From Muricea muricata (taxonomy: Eukaryota; Cnidaria; Anthozoa; Malacalcyonacea; Plexauridae): DNA of 64,000 nt. The stretch spans positions 45,362,059 to 45,426,058 of the forward strand of contig OY979718.1 of assembly GCA_963855995.1 (NCBI GenBank), read 5' to 3'. The notes under the pieces were generated by a model, which was not told where the DNA came from, ran no database searches, and saw only the letters and a list, made by a program, of their open reading frames with translations. The position numbers and the translations under genes are program-made. Shown piece by piece: positions 43,001 to 49,620 of the stretch (position 1 is its first letter; each line of letters starts with the position of its first letter).

Positions 43001-45101
43001 TAGAAATCTTTCAAGCTAAATTATTGATGTTCTTGACATGATTAATGCTGCGCAGTGCACAAAATCAAAACTGGTCTTAATGAATGTTAATAAAAACCAC
43101 GTATAGATAATTGTACACATCACTTGTGATGCAATCATCAAGACGTAACACTTTTCTCGTATGTCTACGAGATCGTGAGTTTAATCTTCTTTTTATCCTT
43201 TTAATTAACCAGCGCTGTACGGAACATCCTGTGTTTACGGTTGAACGTCCGGTTACTTGGGTTTGATCATGTCTTCTCATAAAGATATATGAAGATGTCT
43301 TAATATGAGATTAACATGAATCTAGTTTTTCATACCTCTGAGGATGGTTCTGAAATATAAATATGTGCTCCGGTCACAATCCAGACCTTCTTGTGCGGGA
43401 GTTAGGGAATATTAGCTGTGTTTTAGCTTAGTTTCAACTCGGTCAACTGCATATGCAAGTGTGGCACTTACTTACCTATCCACCACGATCAAAGACGGAA
43501 GTCAAATGTTTGAAACGGCGAAAGTCCATGAGTAACCAGTCGTCCGTTGACAATGATTTTTGAGTTTTAGCCGCATTTATTCGACTTTTCAAACCATCTC
43601 TTCTATATGCTAGCAATGGCACATAATGATTAAATGTATAGGTTTTTGAAAGCTGTTGATAATAGGTGATTATTGTGACACATGCATGTTCCAAATTTTA
43701 GAATGACTGTGAAAAAAGCTGGCTAATCAAGTCGGTAATTATAAGCTAACTTTTTATTCGTGTAAATGATTTATACGAAAAATAACTCGATCTCTGATGT
43801 GATAATAGATATGCAATGTGTCATGTGTGTGTGTGTGTGGAATCGAAGGTATATCACTATATGATTGAACATGGAAATGCGGCAATCCTTTGATGAGGGA
43901 ACGCTGTGGTTACATGTGAAAACGTCAATAGAATAAATTTAAAGCGCATTAAAAATTTCTTTCTTGAGCGATAAAAGCACTGTTAACGGTATAAGTTAAA
44001 TACAGCAACATCTATCCCTCATGCTGGGATCGCTCGTTAGAAGCTGTTAGCACGGGATCGTTAAATGCGGATTTGGCCAATTAAACTGCCCAAGTCTACA
44101 TGCGGTCATAAAGAAGAAGAATAAAGCGGAAATTTGACTATGTAGAACATATATTAGTTTGTTATTTTATCAGATCAATCTATTAACCCTTTTTAATTGA
44201 TAAAAATATGCAACAAATTGTCAAGGACAAGGGTACAATTGTGAAATCTGCAAATAGAATGGTACCTCAACAGACTATTTTGAATAGATACCTTCCTTGT
44301 GAACGCAAACCTAGGCGTTTTAAAGCTCAGGGTTGTAAGTCCCATATTGCTGGGAGAAGACGAGAGGCAAAATGATTTTGTTGTTTAATAGCTACGTCAC
44401 GGTTCATGATTTGGAAAACATGCATTAATTACCCTGTGCTAGATGCCAAACAAAATAGCAATGTTCTTCGCTTCCACGAGAAGACACCCACTTTACCTTC
44501 GTTAAAGCTTAGTGGGTTTTTCTCCACTCCATCAAAATAACTTTACCGTCTACCTCATACATAGAAAAAGTGCACGTAAACTTTATCTCACCATTGTTAT
44601 TGCACTTACTCTGCATTATAAATTCACAGAAACCTTATCACTAATGGGCAGTGGTTTAATGCCTCAACTGCTTAAAGTCGAGTTCTGAGCGAACCGTTTA
44701 ATGCATGCTTATACCGGAAATCTCTGACGCCACATTTTTGGCACGAGTCAAACGTCGAGTCACATGAGTAGAAAAAAAACAGTGAATAACTATGCCAAGT
44801 CAAACAAAGTATCTCTGACTCAGTGCATGCGGTAGTTGCGTTATTAGTTTAAAAAATAGATCACATTTAGGCAAAACATTTAAATGTTTACGAAATGTCA
44901 GATGTTAGCCGTTTGCCTTCATCAAGCATATCATCAATAAAGAAAAAGATAAAGAGCATTAACGGATTGTTGTCTTGTCCTATATATATAAATAGTTAAT
45001 GATTTATTGTTCGTGTTTCTATATTTAGGTTACCTCAGTTTGGCGGAGTATGGAACGCTGGACCAAGATCGCAGACGAGGTTTGTAATATTGCCAATGTG
45101 A
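6946..45101 (+). CDS. CENATAC: CENATAC / CCDC84 orthologue, minor-spliceosome-associated protein, about 13 exons over 38 kb
   Basis: Exons placed: 6946-7074, 21571-21734, 22121-22219, 22328-22394, 26582-26664, 28818-28862, 29293-29360, 30992-31022, 31360-31385, 36297-36360, 37787-37868 and 45029-45101. One short exon between 29360 and 30992 is unresolved; 29841-29890 fits the phase. With it the product is about 326 residues, close to the roughly 330 of the vertebrate protein. Family landmarks in order are the N-terminal zinc-finger-like [20 protein letters not shown], a second CHFC finger, [45 protein letters not shown] and a C-terminal [11 protein letters not shown]. In vertebrates CENATAC acts with the U11/U12-type spliceosome, especially on AT-AC introns. 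All introns called here are ordinary GT-AG. Only about 1 kb of 38 kb is coding; the rest is intron largely filled by transposons. Confidence 0.9.
7351..7781. mobile_element. MITE with perfect 33-bp terminal inverted repeats
   Basis: Positions 7351-7383 and 7749-7781 are exact inverse copies starting GCCTATGGAATTAAGG. The inverted similarity continues imperfectly inward around GCGGRAAATTTTC. The 431-bp element has no ORF and sits in CENATAC intron 1. TTAA occurs symmetrically inside the repeat (7361-7364 and 7768-7771), so the true element could be the inner TTAA-bounded part, as in piggyBac- or Kolobok-type MITEs. Confidence 0.75.
7784..9600. other. Intronic AT-rich sequence without recognised genes
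   Basis: Part of CENATAC intron 1. The open frames at 7991-8275 and 9173-9412 have no recognisable domain. Around 9010-9130 the repeated wording of GGAAAGTCCTTAAAA and GGTCCTTAAAAGTCCTGGAA looks like a fragment of a dispersed repeat, but its ends cannot be set. Confidence 0.4.
10786..10905. repeat. Short AT-rich tandem repeat, unit near ACTTCTAATAA
   Basis: Successive copies of ACTTCTAATWA with TTTTCTAATAAG variants fill about 120 bp directly outside the left LTR of the Gypsy element. They seem to have replaced the outer part of that LTR. Confidence 0.6.
10890..10998 (-). repeat. Truncated 3' LTR of the Gypsy element
   Basis: Near-identical to 14880-14988, with differences such as GGGAGGT against GGGGGGT and CATGTTA against CATATTA. 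It ends at the TACTACA boundary, and the polypurine tract lies at about 10999-11012 on the minus strand. Confidence 0.8.
11159..11460 (-). pseudogene. pol: Gypsy integrase C-terminal tail, frameshifted from the main ORF
   Basis: The frame carries [10 protein letters not shown] followed by an acidic, proline-rich tail ending near 11159. It is separated from the integrase ORF by one frameshift at about 11460. The antisense open frames at 11138-11443 are shadows. Confidence 0.7.
11461..12771 (-). CDS. pol: Gypsy RNase H and integrase segment (largest intact pol piece)
   Basis: 436 codons are open. The N-terminal part is the RNase H domain ([38 protein letters not shown]); the same frame extends upstream as far as about 12830, where a frameshift lies. 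Then come an HHCC zinc finger (HTGHQ ... CISC) and the integrase core with all three acidic residues: [15 protein letters not shown] and NGEFERF. A Mag-type C-terminal ending follows in another frame (11416-11159: [16 protein letters not shown], then [12 protein letters not shown]). The intact catalytic triad suggests fairly recent decay. Confidence 0.85.
   Translation of the reverse strand: MSDVETRYFQTEREMLAVFWATEHYHLYLYGAKFTVITDHKPLIGIFKSHKPTSPRIDRWKLRLMPYHYEIIYRPGKDDVNPADFISRHPGQATPFPDNIAEEYVNYLCNNIIPKAMTLSEVKKETKNDSTLKKLPQAIETNHWSDPEIQSYTNVKDELFSVCNDLIVRGTRLVLPKSLQRQAIELAHTGHQVIVKTKRLLREKVWFPSIDRMVQEKIKNCISCQAATQGTMPKPEPLNMTPLPKAPWNEIAIDFVGPIPSGETLLVVIDEFSRFPEVEILHSTTANAVIPKLDGIFSRQGIPKVVKSDNGPPFNSNEFANFANFLGFEHRKVTPYWPQANGEFERFIRTLEKAIRTAHLEQKNWKQEMNAFLRQYRATPHSTTDMSPSEALNGRKLQTLLPQHTEVNQSDVYNSIYEKDRGKNTPTNDDILKPVK
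13049..13500 (-). pseudogene. pol: Gypsy reverse transcriptase fragment
   Basis: The fragment contains [14 protein letters not shown] and the catalytic-loop equivalent ISDDIIVYG, where many Mag-like elements have a hydrophobic residue followed by SDD. It continues into [16 protein letters not shown]. The N-terminal fingers of RT are missing because of a deletion near 13500, and the frame is broken near 13049. Confidence 0.8.
13585..13775 (-). pseudogene. Gypsy aspartic protease remnant
   Basis: The frame reads [17 protein letters not shown]. This corresponds to the DSGA active-site loop of retroviral-type proteases, but Glu replaces the catalytic Asp. The sequence continues in this frame through PLLGMTT and then meets the deletion before the reverse transcriptase. 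Confidence 0.6.
13780..14652 (-). pseudogene. gag: Gypsy gag (capsid and zinc-knuckle nucleocapsid), frameshifted
   Basis: It starts with [18 protein letters not shown] at 14652, includes a capsid-like segment [15 protein letters not shown], and shifts frame near 14310 and again near 14235. The C-terminal part has two CCHC-type knuckles, [18 protein letters not shown] and [14 protein letters not shown]. These bind element RNA in related retrotransposons. The frameshifts make the copy inactive. Confidence 0.8.
14814..14988 (-). repeat. 5' LTR of the Gypsy element
   Basis: 175 bp bounded by TGTAGT and ACTACA short inverted ends. Its outer ~110 bp is nearly identical to 10890-10998, which defines the partner LTR. 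The remaining part has no counterpart on the left side. Confidence 0.8.
16421..16634. repeat. Tandem pair of 113-bp repeats rich in TGAGCA/TGCTCA palindromes
   Basis: Two copies start with GGGCCACATCGGG at 16421 and 16534. Both contain GAGCATRTGCTCATGA and TTATGAGCACCTGCTCATCG and end with AAAATATAGCT. A third, more divergent copy lies at about 17815-17905. The repeats flank the minisatellite, palindrome and foldback element between them. Confidence 0.8.
16700..16846. repeat. Minisatellite, about 24-bp unit
   Basis: About six copies of ATCTCCCGTGAGATTTGACGTG in slightly varied form. Each unit contains the palindrome ATCTCNCGNGAGAT. The open frame on the minus strand here (repeated [14 protein letters not shown]) is only a by-product of the repeat. 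Confidence 0.85.
16913..16994. repeat. 82-bp near-perfect palindrome
   Basis: Two 40-base arms beginning CATTCAAGATATGAACATAT are exact reverse complements, separated by only 2 bases at 16953-16954. It lies 2 bp outside the larger foldback element and contains the same GAGCA/TGCTC motif as the neighbouring tandem repeats. Confidence 0.95.
16996..17686. mobile_element. Foldback element with about 255-bp inverted repeats
   Basis: Arms 16996-17251 and 17434-17686 are inverted copies differing at only a handful of positions (about 97% by eye), with a 182-bp spacer. The ends read GCAAAAAGACTT. The arms contain no coding sequence. The high identity suggests recent origin or homogenisation. Confidence 0.9.
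18093..19947 (-). mobile_element. LINE (CR1/L2/Jockey-like), 5' truncated, minus strand
   Basis: Reverse transcriptase sequence in several frames: [13 protein letters not shown], then [55 protein letters not shown] and the catalytic FADDTNIS. Then come [16 protein letters not shown]-type and [12 protein letters not shown] segments and a C-terminal [12 protein letters not shown]. The 3' end on the minus strand has tandem ATACA units at 18091-18110, as in many CR1-like elements. Frame shifts lie near 19575 and 18900 and a stop lies at 18442, so the copy is dead. Confidence 0.88.
19955..20270. repeat. Direct repeat interrupted by the hAT MITE
   Basis: Copies of ACTTCYGGYGCCAA and of CCTCCTCATGATGRCGTCAC, then CCATCTTGCA, occur on both sides of the MITE (for example 19998-20037 and 20211-20248). 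The MITE therefore inserted into a pre-existing short tandem duplication. Confidence 0.65.
20038..20182. mobile_element. 145-bp hAT-type MITE with 8-bp target duplication
   Basis: It begins CAGGGTTGCCAGATCACTGC and ends with the exact reverse complement. The inverted repeats are 37 bp and perfect. The flanks are ATCTTGCA at 20030-20037 and ATCTTGCA at 20183-20190. An 8-bp target duplication and a CAGGG-type end are hAT hallmarks. Confidence 0.9.
20338..20770 (+). pseudogene. Gypsy integrase C-terminal fragment
   Basis: It encodes [40 protein letters not shown] and later [16 protein letters not shown]. This matches the end of the integrase core and the C-terminal domain of Mag-like elements. 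It aligns with the equivalent segment of the element at 11-15 kb but is on the opposite strand and differs considerably, so it is a separate, truncated insertion. Confidence 0.8.
20797..20992. repeat. Inverted repeat of about 55-64 bp arms (MITE-like)
   Basis: The arm 20797-20850 (GCACAAAAAACTGCATTAAA...) is repeated inverted at 20929-20992, with a 9-10-bp insertion in the right arm. The spacer is about 78 bp. No ORF. Confidence 0.7.
21571..22394 (+). CDS. CENATAC: CENATAC exons 2-4 (second zinc finger and flanking helix)
   Basis: Three exons: 21571-21734, 22121-22219 and 22328-22394. Exon 2 follows an ATTATAG acceptor in phase 0 and encodes [15 protein letters not shown] and FGGVFEHLA. Exon 3 encodes [14 protein letters not shown]. 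Exon 4 encodes [23 protein letters not shown] in pieces. Phases run 0, 2, 2 and 0, and donors are gtaagg, gtacgt and gtaatt. The segment corresponds to the region just after the second zinc finger in the vertebrate protein. Confidence 0.88.
22850..23290 (+). pseudogene. Tc1/mariner transposase remnant
   Basis: The N-terminal HTH-like piece reads [20 protein letters not shown]. After frame breaks it continues as [26 protein letters not shown] and a degraded [14 protein letters not shown]. In active relatives the segment is FTDE, and here Val replaces the first catalytic Asp. The rest of the catalytic domain is absent. Confidence 0.65.
23590..24305 (+). pseudogene. Fragment of a recurrent transposon-associated gene family
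   Basis: Two overlapping frames carry [30 protein letters not shown], then [40 protein letters not shown] and LSEYV. I recognise this pattern (PWPP, then VPCELxNxLAW) as a multi-copy uncharacterised family in cnidarian and other marine invertebrate genomes. Its function is not known to me. The copy has a frameshift near 23890 and ends where the family would normally continue. Confidence 0.55.
24955..25125 (+). promoter_or_regulatory. GC-richer promoter-like island inside CENATAC intron 4
   Basis: Within AT-rich intron sequence lie CTGCGCGTGCGCAGTGG and GTGCGCATGCGTAT, both matching the NRF1 core GCGCANGCGC. Next comes AAAAATGGCGGTTCG, a YY1-like motif. A gtgagt donor-like site follows at about 25122. 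The order resembles a housekeeping promoter with a non-coding first exon. This is motif reading only. Confidence 0.35.
25483..25970. mobile_element. 488-bp TIR element containing a tRNA-like Pol III unit
   Basis: The ends TACGTATTCCATATA and TATATGGAATACGTA are exact inverses. Inside them ATATGCAAGAGCATATACACGACGCTGAA is also inverted (about 25516-25546 against 25912-25943), giving TIRs of roughly 80 bp. A 15-bp subunit, GCATATACACGACG, is repeated within the left arm. The interior holds the tRNA-like sequence at 25626-25699. Confidence 0.75.
25626..25699 (+). ncRNA. tRNA-like sequence with Pol III A and B boxes (SINE head or tRNA relic)
   Basis: The A box TAGCTCAGTGG (25631-25641) and B box GGTTCGAGCCC (25675-25685) are canonical, spaced as in tRNA genes, and followed by TTTT at about 25696, a Pol III terminator. 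The acceptor ends do not pair beyond two bases and the T stem has mismatches, so it is not a functional tRNA. Confidence 0.6.
26582..29360 (+). CDS. CENATAC: CENATAC exons 5-7 (WGGGIVKY region)
   Basis: Exons 26582-26664, 28818-28862 and 29293-29360 join in phases 0, 2, 2 and 1. They encode [37 protein letters not shown] and [17 protein letters not shown]. The [15 protein letters not shown] motif is typical of invertebrate CENATAC as I remember it. The first intron of this group contains a complete 1.45-kb TIR element (26747-28191). Confidence 0.75.
27230..27895 (+). pseudogene. SAM-domain ORF interrupted by one TGA
   Basis: Starting at ATG 27230 the frame reads [40 protein letters not shown] and [11 protein letters not shown] follows at 27380, then [14 protein letters not shown], giving the complete helical pattern of a sterile alpha motif with one internal stop. 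The same frame then runs open to 27895 through a polar Asn/Ser/Lys-rich region. SAM domains mediate protein-protein interaction. Whether the ORF is the element's own gene or captured cargo cannot be seen. Confidence 0.6.
27541..27891 (-). CDS. Antisense ORF with helix-turn-helix-like N-terminus (possible transposase fragment)
   Basis: 116 codons overlap the end of the SAM ORF on the other strand. The part [20 protein letters not shown] followed by [17 protein letters not shown] has the spacing of a paired-type or resolvase-like HTH, as at the start of many cut-and-paste transposases. The rest has no recognisable catalytic domain. The two overlapping frames cannot both be long-conserved, and I cannot decide which is real. 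Confidence 0.35.
   Translation of the reverse strand: MSIFKMILNAKRNKANGVYFKGRATDIQTKARAVDMYRDGRTFTDISNTTGLMSRGARKICEHFVNKFSSLSDIVFVAGPGDSLHCFSDRDFFAFDAVSVFPDTSFVFTCTEILLL
29841..29890 (+). CDS. CENATAC: Candidate CENATAC exon 8
   Basis: Exon 7 ends in phase 1 and exon 9 must start in phase 0, so a linking exon of length 3n+2 is needed. This 50-bp segment lies between a GAGTTTCAG acceptor and a gtgcca donor and reads through without a stop as [16 protein letters not shown]. It has no sequence similarity I can recognise, and the donor is poor, so it is only a phase-compatible candidate. Confidence 0.3.
30992..31385 (+). CDS. CENATAC: CENATAC exons 9-10 (GATPPW motif split by an intron)
   Basis: Exons of only 31 and 26 bp (30992-31022 and 31360-31385) join in phase 1 to give [15 protein letters not shown]. 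This matches the conserved GNxHxGATPPW stretch of the family. The donors are gtatgc and gtaagt. The motif is interrupted exactly at the Gly codon. Confidence 0.85.
33013..35400 (+). pseudogene. Split gene of a recurrent uncharacterised family inside the TTAA element
   Basis: Exons are inferred from splice sites. The first ends at 33405 ([15 protein letters not shown] ... VAPGS). It joins in phase to 33480-33580 ([12 protein letters not shown], a CxxC pair), 33667-33750 and 33838 onward. Then come [95 protein letters not shown] and, after a probable intron at about 34824-34897, [15 protein letters not shown] and [20 protein letters not shown]. This order matches a multi-copy family I know only as uncharacterised. 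A TGA at 34316, other frame breaks and loss of everything after GKRGISWHI make it a pseudogene. Confidence 0.6.
33485..33840 (+). repeat. Tandem duplication of an exon plus intron, about 170 bp unit
   Basis: The two units, about 33485-33665 and 33670-33837, each have GGAAAATGGAACATCA, an exon ending GCTAGVATTG, a gtaataat donor and the same intron ending AATTTAATAG. Both exons keep phase 0 (28 codons in the second), so the duplication lengthened the predicted protein by a repeated helix-like VLxxEMEKL segment. Confidence 0.75.
36297..37868 (+). CDS. CENATAC: CENATAC exons 11-12 (IGPS and RVGANFD motifs)
   Basis: Exon 11 (36297-36360) encodes [17 protein letters not shown]. Exon 12 (37787-37868) encodes a basic stretch followed by [18 protein letters not shown]. 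Donors are gtacgt and gtaagt, and phases are 0, 1 and 2. Exon 11 begins 43 bp beyond the right TTAA of the 4.5-kb TIR element. A 430-bp pentanucleotide array begins about 35 bp after the exon 12 donor. Confidence 0.88.
37310..37600. repeat. Polypyrimidine tract with 20-bp tandem units
   Basis: Nearly 300 bp of almost pure C/T on the plus strand, including three copies of CCCCTTTCCGCTTCTTTCTT (about 37433-37492). It lies in CENATAC intron 11, upstream of exon 12. The basic Lys/Arg/Glu open frames opposite it are artefacts. Confidence 0.9.
37905..38330. repeat. Pentanucleotide microsatellite, blocks of CATGG, TATGG, TTTGG and TGTATGG
   Basis: In order: thirteen CATGG units (37941-38005), mixed TATGG and TGTATGG units to 38124, twenty-five TATGG units (38125-38249), a short GAGG break, and eleven TTTGG units (38265-38319). 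It begins about 35 bp after the donor of CENATAC exon 12. Long open frames in all phases here (WYGM, PYHTI repeats) are repeat by-products. Confidence 0.95.
38449..39738 (-). mobile_element. 5'-truncated LINE inserted at the edge of the pentanucleotide array
   Basis: Fragments of reverse transcriptase in shifting frames: [79 protein letters not shown] and [10 protein letters not shown]. The minus-strand 3' end reads AATAAAGTTTTACC at about 38450-38465. TAGGTCGG occurs directly on both sides (38441-38448 and 39739-39746), fitting an 8-bp target duplication. Several frameshifts make it inactive. Confidence 0.85.
39747..45028. other. Remainder of CENATAC intron 12
   Basis: 5.3 kb of AT-rich sequence with no recognised gene. 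Just right of the LINE, GGCATGGTGTAGAATGGTG looks like a decayed continuation of the pentanucleotide array. A run of 12 G occurs at 40188-40199. I see no other repeat structure I can defend. Confidence 0.5.
45029..45101 (+). CDS. CENATAC: CENATAC last exon
   Basis: After an ATATTTAG acceptor the exon starts with the G that completes the Trp codon begun in exon 12. It encodes [18 protein letters not shown] and six further codons before TGA at 45099-45101. The WLPxFGxVWNxGxRxxxRxxF pattern is the conserved C-terminus of the family. The preceding intron is about 7.2 kb. Confidence 0.87.
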
Positions 45102-48100
45102 GAAGGCAAAATTTTTGGGCACTTTAAGACTGTCATATGAGAAAATGACTGTCATATTTCAGGTTATCAAGCTAGTCTCGCATAAACGGTTGTCGTGCGC
45201 ATCGAAAATTCTCATGAAAGAAATGTACGGTTGGAATGTGTTAGCCCGTCTAATCTTTTATTTGTCTGCCCAAGAGGAAAGTTTGAATGCAGCCTAAGAA
45301 TGGCAGAGTTTTTACATGAGAATTTTTCCTCCCAGCTAGGCGGTATCCTCGACAACTTTTAACAATTCCAGTAACTTATTAAGGGATTGTACTTCCATGC
45401 ATACAAAATTACCTCCCTAACTCTGAACCAAACACTGACAAATTCAATAATTTTACTAGCTTGCAACGTGGGCATGTTCAAATGTCAGTTAGCTTACCAT
45501 TGTAAGTTTGGAAAGGTCTCTGCAGAAATCTTGCCTGGATCTGTTGTATATTTTTGGTTTCTAAAGTTTTGAAGTAAATGCACGTGTAGAAATACAGAAA
45601 CTAAAACAATGAGTCAAACTTTAACCCTGGTTTAGTGCTGAGCTAGCTTTGAACAACAACTGCCCTAATGTGGATCGGTGGTGACATCCCGGGAACATAT
45701 CCCAGGATACCGCATAAGCAAGATGACAGAGCAGAACCGTGTACAAGAGTTTATATTACAAGTGCGCAGGATCTCATCAGTCTCCCCTTCCTCCTAACTT
45801 ACGTCAGTAACATATTGATCAATTGTGTGGTGCGATCAGATACACCTGTTGCTCGAGGTATAAAAACATGTAAAGTTATTATAATATTTCCGATCTATAT
45901 TTGCAGGCGGAACTTCAAGTCACGGCATGAGGGAAACGAATGAATGCGCATGTTTCCTATAAAACTCGATTTTAGAATTTTAGTCAACAGATGATGCAAT
46001 GATATTTGATATAAATATCATGCTATTCCAAGTTTTCTCACGTGGGAACCTTATCTTTTAGTGTACGCTCTTTAGCTTATCTTGTAATCTATTCAAATGG
46101 TAAGAATATAGAGTTTTGAGCCAAGCTGACGTGCGGAAGGGTGTATTATGAAGTCAATGAGAATAATTATGGTCCTCAAATTCTTCATTGCCTTGGAAAC
46201 CGTAAATTTAACAAAGATGGCACAAAAATTCCCAACTTTTTACTAGAATGTTTTACCAAAACAATATGTTAACAAACAGGAAGTAGATCTAGGAACTAAC
46301 TCAAAGGACCTAAATTAGTAAATATTGTTGTATTATATGGAGACTATGTATATGAAATTAGTACTACATACACATAATGTGTATAAATTGGGTCAACGAC
46401 GGCCGTTCTCAAGAGTGTTGCTGACTCTTGTTTACAGGAGGTTATTAAAGCCTTTTGGGACAGAGATTTTTCATCAATACGTTAATGTTTCCCTTAAGTC
46501 TAGTTACAAAAGAACATTAAAAAACTGGATGGACCTATATGTATTTTTATTTCTATATGCATTCCACTCCATATACAGTAGGTAATGTTATCTCCCTTCT
46601 TACATTTTGCACTCCTTACTTATCTACATGTTCAACAACCCAGTGCTTACGAAGTCTCACTCATTTTATGCATGTTTATTGTAAGCTTAGCGCCCAGAGA
46701 GATGAAAACGTTAAGACTGGTAAAAAATTGAACTTTAGGTCGCGGATTAGCGACAAATATAGAGTAATTCACACATTTTACTTTAGGTGATGAATTGTAT
46801 CATTTATATTACGTATCTGGTGTAATTCATGTTATCATGCACGAAAAAGAAGTTTGTTTAATATTAAAACTAATGTAAACCAGAAAAGGATAAATTCGTT
46901 GCCAATTATAACTCGTGGGATTTTGAAATCACCTGTTTCAAATACAATTGTTCTATTCAGTCCCATATTTGAATCCAGTGAATAAAATAAAGTTCGACGT
47001 TTTGGGCAAAGACCCTTTGTCTTCGAGTTGGTGAATATTCAACTGGCCTTTCACTCCAAACGTCAGATGCTGTTTATATCCTTTATGATAGTGAAAGATC
47101 CTGATAGCTGCTCTACTCTTATAAGGCAATACCTCGGTCAACACACCCACTCCCTGCACGCAACATGCTGTTGGATCTTTTCAACTAATGAAAAAATTAG
47201 CAACAATTTGTGGATTTAACACATTCTGTTGGGAGCATGAATAGCTTAAAAGCTTAAACAACTTCAAAGGTTTTATTCTTAAAGTATTCAATGACTATTC
47301 ATTAATTAGACTTTTGTTCACTGACACTGGTTTTCTCGCGCCCCATTTAATTAAAGAGTTTTCACGTGATTCAAGCTGTCAACAGCCAGGTATAGAACCA
47401 ATTGGTAAATTAATGCCATTGCGTTTTTGGATGAACGTGTATAAAATATACTTGACCGCAATTTAATATGAAAAATAACCATTGCTGACACCTGCATGTA
47501 GTTGGGTATTTATCTTTATTAACGCGCAATTCGACTAATAATGACGTATGTAGGCAATACAAATGATACAATCATGCAGAAACTGGTTGTATGTAGAGTT
47601 CAATTACAATTAAGGATCGTCTTGTAAAAGTAACAAACTGTTCGCGTCGGTCGTATTGCCAAAAACTAGTTGCTATAAAAGTCTAATCATTGCTTATGTC
47701 ATTATATCGTGATGATGCAATTACAGGTCCATCTGCATGTTGATATATACATGTACATCATATGAATTATGCTACTAGTTGGGCGTTTCGCGACTTGGAA
47801 AACATATTGGCGTCCCAGTGGAACAAAAAGAGATGAAAGTTGATAAAAGTTTAGCATTCATAGTAGTTGTCATTGATTGAATTAGTGCTCCATCTGCTAC
47901 TGCCTCTCATGCATTTGCAAATCCTTTCATCTTACATCGTTTAATATTCTCAGACGGTTTTCTCTAGAAAATGCATGAAGCATGCACGATTATATCTTAG
48001 ATTTACATCTAACTTAATGTGAAAAAGGACGCTCTTATTGAATAACAACTGCGGGATTCCGTTTATTATATGCAATTTAATGGCCGTGGCCATTTTCACA

Positions 48101-49620
48101 TCAATTGTTAATACTGCACTTGTTAAAAAGTACAATATGATATATGTATGTTGTCTTTTCCTGAAGTCAAAGCTTTCCGCAGATACGACAGCTCTTGATA
48201 TATTAGGTTCGTAGCCGATAGGACATCACGTGAGGTGGTATATAGCAAGCCCGTCAGACATTAATCGTGATATAGGTCATGATATTAACTAGGAAATCTC
48301 AAGCGCAATGTACTGAGAGAATATTGCTCGGTAAACAAAACAGGCTCGTCAGGTCCTTGGCTCAGTCAAGAGCGCTCGTGTGCGGCATTCTTAGTGTAAA
48401 GTACTGTATGCGCATTTGTTCACCTAACCTGCAAATACAAAACATTGTCTAAATTGCAAATTTTTTTTTAATCTGTTTCGGAATTGAAAGTTGAAATTGA
48501 AAATTGAAATTTCGGTCTGGCGAGCATAGAAAACTAGGTTATTATAAGGCAATACCTCGGTAAGGCAATACATATTTTACAAAGATAGAAGTGCAAATTG
48601 TTAACGAACTGTTTGTTTACATTACGCACTTTACCCGTCAAATGTGACAAAAAGGCTTGATGATGATGCTTGAAATACAACTATATAGCTATATAGCTTG
48701 TCAATCTTCTGCCTTTTCAAAATGATGGAGGAAATTTTTACAAATATTTGTAACCATGTAGCGGCAATATTCATAAAAAATATATTTTATCGCCCGGTAG
48801 GTTTCATTATACTGTCGTTCAAATACCATAAGCATGCAAAAGTAGGAGAGGGGTGAATGAACGTCCATTTATCGCGTGCCCGTGATGTTGTAACGATGTA
48901 TCAAAACGTCTTATGCAGCTACAGCCGAGTATTTTTCACTTGAGACGCAATCACTTGAGAGCACTTTATCCAAATATATGTTGCTTGCATTACAAATATA
49001 TGCTGTAACAGTTACGTGCTTTGCATGGTGCTCTGTATGGAAACACAGCGAAGTACTAAATCTAAACGTTCTTTACGTTGAACTCAATCTCGAATAATAA
49101 GATGACCATTTGAATATTGACAAGACGACCATTTCCCAAATATGTAAAAGTTCAGATCGCTATAAACCCGATGATTACGAATTCTCGAATTCTGAGCCAT
49201 GAAATATATTGATGTTATCTTTTCAAAATAATCGTTCTGGTGCTTACTAATGATTTAAGCCTCAAATGGCCCGTATCCGCACAAAGAACAAACAAATCAC
49301 AGGCCCATTTTTTTCAAAGCTTATTGTTCCCCACCCCCACGAAGTTTTCCGGTTTCTGCCATCATTGTGGTGTAACTTGATAGCAGCGGGTCAGTCGCGT
49401 CACAGCAACATGACTTATGAATACGAAACTAGCTCTCTTCGCTCGTCTTTATTCAGCAAGCGTTGTTGATCAGTATTCAAGATAACAGAACAGTTTTTAA
49501 CCGCTCAGTGTGTTGTCAATGATATCAAGCGAGATATATTCGCGGTGAAAACGAGACTCGCTGCCAAGCAAATGCATAGTAATTTATTCTGTAAATGTTG
49601 AAAAAATATCGTATCTGAAT
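45102..49620. other. Intergenic region between CENATAC and glypican
   Basis: 4.5 kb without recognised coding sequence. It should include the CENATAC 3' UTR, whose polyadenylation site I cannot place, and the glypican promoter and 5' UTR. The 20-bp string TTATAAGGCAATACCTCGGT occurs twice, at about 47118 and 48542. Confidence 0.5.
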
